From: Candidatus Kaiserbacteria bacterium
GTDB lineage: Bacteria > Patescibacteriota > Minisyncoccia > Phycocordibacterales > Phycocordibacteraceae
Direction: 5' to 3'
Assembly (NCBI GenBank): GCA_023267775.1
Contig: JAHFMQ010000008.1
Span: 1-18,586, forward strand
DNA: 18,586 bases
In this document: positions 6,797-12,552 of the stretch, in pieces
Layout of the letters: every line of letters begins with the position of its first letter
Numbering within the stretch: the stretch's first letter is position 1
Translations under genes and position numbers: made by a program
Notes under the pieces: generated by a model
The model's input: only the letters and a program-made list of their open reading frames with translations
What the model was told of the DNA's origin: nothing
Databases searched by the model: none

Positions 6797-6826
6797 TTCA
6801 CATCCCTGTAGATACGCTACTATAGT
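6797..6826 (+). promoter_or_regulatory. promoter of the proline-rich protein gene
   Basis: TTCACA (6797-6802) and TATAGT (6821-6826) are 18 nt apart; an overlapping TACTAT (6818-6823) is equally usable. Either places the start at or beside the ATG at 6832, so the mRNA is probably leaderless. Confidence 0.6.
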
Positions 6827-6831
6827 AGGGA

Positions 6832-8157
6832 ATGGCCACGGACACTCCCACACCGAATATTTCGCCTGATAAAGGTCAGCCGGAAAAATATATTCGTACG
6901 TTTGCGGGTGACATGCAGACCCTTAAGGCGGGAGGCGTGCCCGATCTCGCACCTCTTATAAAATCGACCGAGGCTCCTCGTGAGCGTCCGGCAAATCCGC
7001 CGAAGCCGGTACCGCCACCGCCACCAAAACCTGTTTCACCTCCCCCACCACCAGCTCCGGTCATACCTCCTCCTACACTTGTTCCGCCGCCTGAACCGGC
7101 GCCGATCGAACTGCCGAAGCCTGTGGCTCCGCCAATTCCCGAACCGAAACCAATAGAGAGACCAGCTCCGCCACCCACATTTGTGCGCACGCCTCCACCG
7201 ATAGAGCCGGCGGAACCATTGCCACCACCGACGCCACTGCAGACTTACGCGAGCGATTTTACGGACAAAATAAAAGAAACACATTCAACCACGGCAACTA
7301 TACTTGCTGCGCAGCAAGATTCAGCTACAGGAAATCCAGAACTTGAACCAAAAGAAAAATCTTCTCACACCTTACTGTACTCAATTTTGGGCACCGTACT
7401 TCTTATCGGAGGCGGCGTCGGTGCGTATTTCGCTTTCGCAAGTTACACCGTGGAGAATCAGCCGGTGGTAGTTGCGCCCGTGATAAAAGCACCGATATTT
7501 GTGGATGATCGCGAAAAAATTTCTGGAACTGGTCTCGGTCTCTTCCAGGCTATTGGAATCTCGGTTAATAAAACGATTACAACGGGTACGGTTCGACTTC
7601 TCTATATCGAGACCTCGACCACATCTCCCGACAGTGTTTTCTCAGCGCTTCGTATGTCGGCGCCGGACGTTCTTCTTCGTAACATACATCCTGAAGGCAG
7701 CATGGCGGGCGTCGCCAATATCAATGGAACTCAAAGTCCGTTTTTCATACTTTCCGTTGATTCATACAGCGAAACATTTGCCGGGATGCTTCAGTGGGAA
7801 CCGAAGATTCTTAATGATATGAAAGATCTATTTCCTCCGTACCCAACACCAGTCCCTACCGCCACCATTATAGCGACGACGACTGTCGCAACTACAACAC
7901 CCACCACCAAACCTAAAAAGGGATCTAAAACAGCTACGACCACTCCAGTTATTGTCGCAACCCCCGTTCCAACCATTGTGCAACCAACGTTTACTGACGA
8001 GGTCATCGCAAATCACGATGTCCGAATTTTCCGCGACATCTACGGTAACGTCGTCATGATGTATGGCTATTGGAATCAATCGACGCTCGTGATTGCGCGT
8101 GACCGAGGAGCATTCGGTGAAATAATGCAGCGACTCGCAAATTCGAAGGCGCAATAG
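6832..8157 (+). CDS. proline-rich single-pass membrane protein, function unknown
   Basis: I do not recognise a named family for this 441-residue protein, although similar architectures occur in Parcubacteria. Residues about 53-140 are a long run of PPPKPV/PPEP-type repeats with little charge. One membrane segment lies at about 181-203 (LLYSILGTVLLIGGG...). An outer domain (about 215-345) follows, then a Thr/Pro/Lys-rich insert (about 346-390) and a compact C-terminal segment with VRIFRDIYGNVVMMYGYWN. With no signal peptide, the topology should be N-inside, placing the proline-rich arm in the cytoplasm; that is unusual, since such arms normally span the envelope. It is followed 63 nt later by the DksA-like gene, which has its own promoter. 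Confidence 0.8.
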   Translation: MATDTPTPNISPDKGQPEKYIRTFAGDMQTLKAGGVPDLAPLIKSTEAPRERPANPPKPVPPPPPKPVSPPPPPAPVIPPPTLVPPPEPAPIELPKPVAPPIPEPKPIERPAPPPTFVRTPPPIEPAEPLPPPTPLQTYASDFTDKIKETHSTTATILAAQQDSATGNPELEPKEKSSHTLLYSILGTVLLIGGGVGAYFAFASYTVENQPVVVAPVIKAPIFVDDREKISGTGLGLFQAIGISVNKTITTGTVRLLYIETSTTSPDSVFSALRMSAPDVLLRNIHPEGSMAGVANINGTQSPFFILSVDSYSETFAGMLQWEPKILNDMKDLFPPYPTPVPTATIIATTTVATTTPTTKPKKGSKTATTTPVIVATPVPTIVQPTFTDEVIANHDVRIFRDIYGNVVMMYGYWNQSTLVIARDRGAFGEIMQRLANSKAQ

Positions 8158-8205
8158 GCGTCTAAGTATCTCTATATATTTGGCACTCGCCTGACGGCGA
8201 TTATC

Positions 8206-8214
8206 TGCTATCAT
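8206..8214 (+). promoter_or_regulatory. extended -10 promoter of the DksA-like gene
   Basis: TGCTATCAT (TG-N-TATCAT) ends exactly 6 nt before the ATG at 8221, implying a leaderless message. A small hairpin TCGCC-TGAC-GGCGA (8187-8200) lies in the spacer region and might be an operator or the 3' end of the previous transcript. Confidence 0.55.
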
Positions 8215-8220
8215 CCCTGC

Positions 8221-8568
8221 ATGAAGACCGAACAGTTTAAGAAAAGACTCGAAGAAGAGAAGGCAAAACTCGAGGCAGAAATGGCGAGTGTCGGCCGTAA
8301 AAACCCCCGCGTTCCAGGCGATTGGGAACCAATTCCTTCTGAAACTGGTACTGAAGCAGATCTCGCTGATCAGGCAGATGTCGTCATGAGTCGTGAGAGT
8401 AACATCGCCATTCTAGGAGATCTTGAGGCACGATACGACACTATTCTTGAAGCACTCAAGAGAATTGAAAAAAAGACCTACGGCATTTGCAGAGTCTGTG
8501 GTGAAAAAATAGAAGAAGCGCGTCTTGGAGCCGACCCGGCCGCAACGACCTGCATCAAGCACCGGTAA
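8221..8568 (+). CDS. DksA/TraR-family zinc-finger protein
   Basis: This 115-residue protein has an N-terminal coiled coil (about 4-25 and 55-85) and a C-terminal zinc finger, YGICRVCGEKIEEARLGADP... The finger ligands are Cys90, Cys93 and Cys111, with His114 in place of the usual fourth Cys (CIKHR). DksA-like proteins bind the secondary channel of RNA polymerase and modulate initiation, often with ppGpp. In DksA the coiled-coil tip carries an acidic DxxDxA motif, and here the likely counterpart is EADLADQADV (about 45-54). The protein is shorter than E. coli DksA (151) and closer to TraR or YteA-like members. The comM gene starts 1 nt after its stop, so the two are co-transcribed. Its regulatory role is inferred from the family. 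Confidence 0.88.
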   Translation: MKTEQFKKRLEEEKAKLEAEMASVGRKNPRVPGDWEPIPSETGTEADLADQADVVMSRESNIAILGDLEARYDTILEALKRIEKKTYGICRVCGEKIEEARLGADPAATTCIKHR

Positions 8569-8569
8569 C

Positions 8570-10099
8570 ATGCCCGAGAAGACGAAGCTCGGGTATGCGA
8601 AGACACTCGCTGCACAGCCAGTCGGATCAGGGGCGGAAATAGTCATAGTCGAAGCAGACCTCACGCGTGGACTCCACGCATTTTCTGTTGTTGGTCTCGC
8701 CGACAAAGCAGTTGATGAAGCGCGTGATCGGCTAAGTGCCGCCATACGTCACTCTGGATATAAATCTCCGAAGCAGCAAAATAAACGCATCGTACTTTCA
8801 CTGTCTCCGGCAGATTTAAAAAAAGAAGGCTCGCACTATGATCTCGCTCTTGCGCTCGCCTATCTCATCGCAGCAGGCGAACTGAAAACACCAAGCGAAG
8901 ACCCGCTTTTTATTGGCGAACTTGCGCTCGATGGGACTCTGCGAAGTGTTCGCGGAGTCCTTCCGCAAGTGCTTGCCGCGAAACGTTATGGAATTAAAAC
9001 GATTTTTGTGCCTCCGGGGAATTCACGCGAGGCGCTTCTCGCTGACGGTGTTGCTATTTATGCGCCAAAATCCCTCAAAGAACTTCTGCAACACTTCAAA
9101 GGAGAAAAACCACTGCCGCGACTGGTTCGTGATCGCCGAGCTCTTGTGCCGCCGCCGGCGCTCGACCTAAAAGACGTCAAAGGACAGGAAAGTGCGAAGC
9201 GAGCTCTCGAAATTTCGGCCGCCGGTCGGCACAATATCGTCTTTTACGGCCCACCGGGCACGGGCAAAACGATGCTCGCTCGCGCGCTTGCGGGAATTCT
9301 TCCTCCACTTAATGACGATGATGTTCTTGAAGTGACCGCCATTCATTCAACTGCCGGATTATTAAAAGAAGGAGAGGCTGTGTACTGGCCGCCATTTCGC
9401 GCGCCGCACCACTCTATTTCGCACGTAGCGATTGTCGGTGGCGGCACCTTCCCCAAAGCTGGTGAAGTGACGCTTGCACACAAAGGAGTTCTTTTTCTTG
9501 ATGAATTTCCAGAATTTGAATCGCGAGCACTCGAAGCGCTGCGACAACCACTTGAAGACCGTGTCGTCACCGTATCTCGTTCGCGTGCAAGTGTGACGTT
9601 CCCTGCTGACTGCATGATTGTCGCCGCAATGAATCCTGCGAATACGCTTTCTGATGACTCTCGCGTGGCGATACGTGCGGCGGCGAAACAATCGCGGCGA
9701 ATTTCTCGACCCATTGTTGACCGACTTGATCTCTGGATTGAAGTACCGCTCGTTCCGCATGACACGCTTTCAAAACTTGCGAGCGGAGAACCTTCTGAGC
9801 AAGTACGAGAACGAGTAATAACTGCGCGCAAACGTGCGGAGAAGCGTACGGGCAAAAAAGGTGCGACCAACGGAGCACTTACTGGCCGAGAACTCGATGA
9901 GAAAAGTGGTTTTAATGCGGCGGCGAAAGAAGCTTTGACTACCGCCGCTACGCGACTCCATTTATCGCCGAGAAGTTATCACCGAACCATGCGTGTTGCA
10001 CGCACCATCGCTGACCTTGCGGGTGCGGATACTGTGACACCCGCATTTGTGCACGAAGCATTGCAGTATCGCCCCCGCGGGTTGTTCGGATTTGAGTGA
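8570..10099 (+). CDS. comM: ComM/YifB family Mg-chelatase-like AAA+ ATPase
   Basis: The start at 8570, 1 nt after the previous stop, is chosen over an in-frame ATG at 8525 inside the DksA-like gene; it gives 509 residues, the normal ComM length. The N-terminal domain has the family signature GLHAFSVVGLADKAVDEARDR and LSPADLKKEGSHYDL. The ATPase core has Walker A GPPGTGKT (227-234) and Walker B VLFLDE (Asp311, Glu312), followed by the arginine-containing RISRPIVDRLDLWIEVP and a C-terminal Mg-chelatase-type domain. ComM forms a hexameric helicase that drives branch migration of incoming DNA during natural transformation. Relatives occur in many non-competent bacteria, so competence is likely but not shown. 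No other com gene is in the window. Confidence 0.95.
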   Translation: MPEKTKLGYAKTLAAQPVGSGAEIVIVEADLTRGLHAFSVVGLADKAVDEARDRLSAAIRHSGYKSPKQQNKRIVLSLSPADLKKEGSHYDLALALAYLIAAGELKTPSEDPLFIGELALDGTLRSVRGVLPQVLAAKRYGIKTIFVPPGNSREALLADGVAIYAPKSLKELLQHFKGEKPLPRLVRDRRALVPPPALDLKDVKGQESAKRALEISAAGRHNIVFYGPPGTGKTMLARALAGILPPLNDDDVLEVTAIHSTAGLLKEGEAVYWPPFRAPHHSISHVAIVGGGTFPKAGEVTLAHKGVLFLDEFPEFESRALEALRQPLEDRVVTVSRSRASVTFPADCMIVAAMNPANTLSDDSRVAIRAAAKQSRRISRPIVDRLDLWIEVPLVPHDTLSKLASGEPSEQVRERVITARKRAEKRTGKKGATNGALTGRELDEKSGFNAAAKEALTTAATRLHLSPRSYHRTMRVARTIADLAGADTVTPAFVHEALQYRPRGLFGFE

Positions 10100-10108
10100 A
10101 AACATCTT

Positions 10109-10137
10109 TTGACTTTTGAACCGTTTGTCGGTAGAAG
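10109..10137 (+). promoter_or_regulatory. promoter of the lipoprotein gene
   Basis: TTGACT (10109-10114) and TAGAAG (10132-10137) are 17 nt apart. The expected start near 10144 leaves a leader of about 58 nt with a strong Shine-Dalgarno GGGAGG (10191-10196), unlike the leaderless neighbours. Confidence 0.5.
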
Positions 10138-10201
10138 TAATGGCGAAGACCTAGTTCTTTTCGGCAATTAAACCACCATCATCCAGAAAAGGGAGGAAGT
10201 C

Positions 10202-10636
10202 ATGGGGAAACTTATGAGCTTGTTTCTGGCAGTATTTTTCGTGCTTTTTGCGGCAGGGTGTGCCACTGTTCCGACTTCGGAATCCCCCCAGCAACAGCAG
10301 GTAACAGCGCCTGTTGTTAAAGACACTCGTGAATTCTTTAGTGGCGCCATATCCTACTCGCGGATAGGTTCAGCCAGAAGAATCATGGATGACCTCGAAA
10401 CTCTTGAGCCGACAAGACTTCCTTTGCTGAAGAAGAAATTAGGAAGAGATGAGACTCAGGAAAACGGCGACAAAGAAAAAGACACCGGAGGGAAAAATAT
10501 TGAGTTGGAGCTGTACAGGCTATATGTACAAGCCGATACAAACGGCAATGGTGAAATCGATGAAAAGGAAGCGGCGGCGTTCAAGGCCGTGTATACTGCC
10601 GGGTTCAATTCTCGAGTGGGTTCAGTTAAGTTTTAG
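10202..10636 (+). CDS. small EF-hand lipoprotein
   Basis: This 144-residue protein has a short hydrophobic signal ending in a lipobox, LFAAGC, so Cys20 should be lipidated and the protein tethered to the membrane. A Gln/Pro-rich linker follows. Near the C-terminus there is one canonical EF-hand loop, DTNGNGEIDEKE, with the expected Asp/Asn/Glu positions for calcium binding. The rest is charged and helical, with no recognised family. The start is fixed by GGGAGG 5 nt upstream. The gene has its own promoter and a strong terminator, uses AGA codons freely, and lies beside an IS200 element, so it may be an acquired cassette. Lone EF-hand lipoproteins are uncommon in reduced genomes of this kind. 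Confidence 0.85.
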   Translation: MGKLMSLFLAVFFVLFAAGCATVPTSESPQQQQVTAPVVKDTREFFSGAISYSRIGSARRIMDDLETLEPTRLPLLKKKLGRDETQENGDKEKDTGGKNIELELYRLYVQADTNGNGEIDEKEAAAFKAVYTAGFNSRVGSVKF

Positions 10637-10662
10637 TGAGGCGGTCTTGAATATACAAGACC

Positions 10663-10700
10663 AAACTCACCAGTTCCTCACGGAACTGGTGAGTTTATTG
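10663..10700 (+). terminator. Rho-independent terminator of the lipoprotein gene
   Basis: A perfect 15-bp stem, AAACTCACCAGTTCC (10663-10677) with GGAACTGGTGAGTTT (10682-10696), has a 4-nt loop and ends in TTTATT. A second 7-bp hairpin, GGTCTTG/CAAGACC (10643-10662), lies directly before it. Together they close the lipoprotein transcript and separate it from the IS element. Confidence 0.75.
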
Positions 10701-10723
10701 TCCACCTTTGGGAGTGAAAACCC

Positions 10724-10737
10724 CCGCCTTCAGGCGG
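10724..10737 (+). repeat. left-end hairpin of the IS200-like element
   Basis: The 5-bp stem CCGCC/GGCGG with a TTCA loop is nearly identical in sequence to the core of the right-end hairpin. It is the probable TnpA recognition structure on the left end. Confidence 0.65.
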
Positions 10738-10765
10738 TCCTTTTAAGAAATGCTAGAGTGCGCAC

Positions 10766-11212
10766 ATGCAGCTGTATCGAGCCGGCCCCCACACCGTCTT
10801 CGACCTCAAATATCACCTGGTCTGGACGACGAAGTACAGAAAGCCCATCTTGAAGGGACGTATTGCCATCCGCCTGCGCGACTTGGTGCGAGAAATCTGC
10901 GACGCCAACAGCGTCCACATCATCCGCGGCCATGTATCGCAAGAGCATGTCCATATGTTCATCTCCATACCACCGCAGATTTCCGTATCCAAGATCGCGC
11001 AATACATCAAGGGCAAGACGTCCCGAAAGCTCCTGCAGGACTTCCCCGAATTGAACAAACGGTTCTGGGGCCGGCATTTCTGGAGCCGCGGGTACTTCTG
11101 CGCCACCTCGGGCGCAATCACCGATGAAGCAGTCATGGCCTATATAAAGAACCAGGACGAAGACGCTGACAAACGCGGTGATGACTTCACTATCGTGGAT
11201 TTTCCTAACTAA
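10766..11212 (+). CDS. tnpA: IS200/IS605 TnpA, Y1 HUH single-strand transposase
   Basis: The 148-residue length is typical of complete TnpA proteins. The HUH motif is HVHMF (His61, His63) and the catalytic tyrosine is Tyr126 in VMAYIKNQ. Other family landmarks are YHLVWTTKYRKPIL near the N-terminus and FWGRHFWSRGYFCATSG at about 100-115. The enzyme cuts and rejoins single-stranded DNA at the element ends during replication. All catalytic residues are present, so it may be active. An extended -10 box TGCTAGAGT (10751-10759) ends 6 nt before the ATG, again a leaderless arrangement. This is the transposon class rather than a REP-associated relative, judging by the matching end hairpins. Confidence 0.93.
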   Translation: MQLYRAGPHTVFDLKYHLVWTTKYRKPILKGRIAIRLRDLVREICDANSVHIIRGHVSQEHVHMFISIPPQISVSKIAQYIKGKTSRKLLQDFPELNKRFWGRHFWSRGYFCATSGAITDEAVMAYIKNQDEDADKRGDDFTIVDFPN

Positions 11213-11233
11213 GCACTTTAGTGCGCAAAGGAT

Positions 11234-11256
11234 ACAGCCGCCTTCTAGGCGGCTGT
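11234..11256 (+). repeat. right-end hairpin of the IS200-like element
   Basis: The perfect 9-bp stem ACAGCCGCC/GGCGGCTGT has a TTCTA loop. Its core matches the left-end hairpin with one extra loop base. It also sits 22 nt beyond the end of tnpA and could act as a weak terminator, since TTCATTTTTAG follows. Confidence 0.65.
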
Positions 11257-11278
11257 GGTTCATTTTTAGGTGGGAAGT

Positions 11279-12424
11279 TTATTCGGGTGCACACACTCTA
11301 CCTTTAGGGCAATTACGAAATGGATTTGCGGCGCCACGAACTTCGAAGTGGAGATGAGGACCAGTCGATAAGCCGGTGGAGCCAACATACCCAATGGTCT
11401 GGCCGGACAAAACCGACTGTCCAGGCGAGACCGCAACACTTCTCATGTGTGAGTAAAGCGTCTGGCTACCATTATCGTGCACGATGACAACGTAGTTTCC
11501 ATAACCGCCGTTCCATCCACCGCCACGCGCGATAATGACCGTTCCATTCGCCGCTGCATGAATCGGTGTACCTCGGGCGCTTCCGAGATCTATACCATTC
11601 CATCCATGAAGACTTTGTGTGAGGATAGCGCCTGGAATTGGATTACTGTAGTAGCCAGGCTGTGCAGCACCGCCACCACCAAGGAACGGCTCTCGCGTCG
11701 TTGAGGCACGTGCTTGCGGGGTTGGCGCGGCGATTTCTCCTCCCGGGATGATGATAGTTGTGCCGACTTCGAGCGGTTCGGTTGGATCAAGACCGTTGTA
11801 CTGGGCTATTTCGGCCGCATCGGCAGAGAACTTCTTCGCAAGGGATTTGAGCGTGTCCCCTTTTTGGACAATCCTTTCGACACCTGAGACCGGCAGAATG
11901 ATGAGCGTATCCCCGGGATGAACATCTTTAATACCTTTCAAATTGTTTGCCCAAATGATGGTGTTTACCGAAACGTTATACATACCTGCAATTTCTGAAA
12001 GCGTGTCGCCAGGACGTGTGACGTACACCGAGATACGATCAGACTGAGTAGCTCCGACAGCATCAACCGCAGTTCCTCCTGGGCCGCTGCTTGCCACAAG
12101 CGCGTTGTCGCTGGTCGTTTGATTGTCAGCAATACCTTTAAAAGGATTAGGGTCGATGTTTACAGCAGCCGCGAGCACAGGAGTCTTTGAATCTGGAATG
12201 GGCGCATTTGTTGAGGCGTCTGCGTTAGTAGAAAATGGCCAGAAAGCGTGCGCACGGGCAGGGAGAGAGCCAGTGGCGAACGTAAAGATTGCGAACCCGG
12301 CAGCGAGTGCTGCGCAAAGTTCTAACATCCGGTATGTATTCGGTCTCGTTTCTTGCGAAATCGAGTCGGAAGGTTGTGGGTTTAATTCAATAGGTAAACA
12401 GGGAAATTCGGTGGGTCTGAACAT
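11279..12424 (-). CDS. LysM-LysM-M23 peptidoglycan hydrolase
   Basis: This exported wall endopeptidase-like protein has 381 residues from the start at 12424. The frame extends to 12520, but the promoter at 12493-12520 puts the RNA start near 12486, ruling out that ATG; 12439 and 12328 are alternatives. A membrane/signal segment (about 33-60, CAALAAGFAIFTFATG) is followed by a linker. Two LysM domains follow (about 134-178, YVTRPGDTLSEIA; about 184-228, RIVQKGDTLKSLA), which bind glycan. The C-terminal LytM/M23 domain has HGWNGIDLG, YSHMRS (His326) and GPHLHFEV (His357, His359). The usual H-x-G-x-D zinc site reads W-N-G-I-D, with a His two residues earlier, so activity is uncertain. It probably acts in wall remodelling or division. 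Confidence 0.9.
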   Translation of the reverse strand: MFRPTEFPCLPIELNPQPSDSISQETRPNTYRMLELCAALAAGFAIFTFATGSLPARAHAFWPFSTNADASTNAPIPDSKTPVLAAAVNIDPNPFKGIADNQTTSDNALVASSGPGGTAVDAVGATQSDRISVYVTRPGDTLSEIAGMYNVSVNTIIWANNLKGIKDVHPGDTLIILPVSGVERIVQKGDTLKSLAKKFSADAAEIAQYNGLDPTEPLEVGTTIIIPGGEIAAPTPQARASTTREPFLGGGGAAQPGYYSNPIPGAILTQSLHGWNGIDLGSARGTPIHAAANGTVIIARGGGWNGGYGNYVVIVHDNGSQTLYSHMRSVAVSPGQSVLSGQTIGYVGSTGLSTGPHLHFEVRGAANPFRNCPKGRVCAPE

Positions 12425-12428
12425 ACAA

Positions 12429-12461
12429 AAATGGCTCATATACCAAGTACATAAGCCATTT
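12429..12461 (-). promoter_or_regulatory. attenuator-like hairpin in the M23 leader
   Basis: In the minus-strand RNA, AAAUGGCUUAU pairs with AUGAGCCAUUU over 11 bp including one G-U pair, with an 11-nt loop. The stem is followed by UU and then the start codon at 12424. A stem running into five U residues resembles an intrinsic terminator placed inside the leader, and it would also sequester an alternative ATG at 12439. Confidence 0.45.
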
Positions 12462-12492
12462 CTTGAATACTTCCGTATCAGTCGATACCAAG

Positions 12493-12520
12493 AGTATAGC
12501 GGAGTGAGTTTAGTAGTCAA
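12493..12520 (-). promoter_or_regulatory. promoter of the M23 hydrolase gene
   Basis: Read on the minus strand, TTGACT and TATACT are 16 nt apart, close to consensus, with a start predicted near 12486. The 8-nt sequence ATACCAAG occurs at the start region (12485-12492) and again in the leader loop (12440-12447), and GTATC-AGTC-GATAC (12475-12488) is a small inverted repeat at the same place. Confidence 0.7.
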
Positions 12521-12552
12521 CCAGGTAGAATCATGCCTGTGGAGAGCGGTTT

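Larger units (their letters stand above)
10701..11266 (+). mobile_element. IS200/IS605-family element, tnpA only
   Basis: A single Y1 transposase gene is flanked by matching subterminal hairpins, CCGCC-TTCA-GGCGG on the left (10724-10737) and GCCGCC-TTCTA-GGCGGC on the right (within 11234-11256). This is the end structure expected for IS200/IS605 elements, which have no terminal inverted repeats and make no target duplication. No tnpB is present. The outer limits given are estimates, because the cleavage sites cannot be fixed without an empty site. Its third-position base use is more GC-rich than that of neighbouring genes. Confidence 0.75.

Noticed and set aside
6876..7190. Minus-strand Gly-rich frame of 104 codons
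   Set aside because: It is the complement of the proline-codon repeats of the membrane protein, which automatically read as Gly on the other strand.
9343..9870. Minus-strand frame of 175 codons inside comM
   Set aside because: It is antisense to the ATPase core of a conserved gene; its Ser/Arg-rich composition is typical of a shadow frame.
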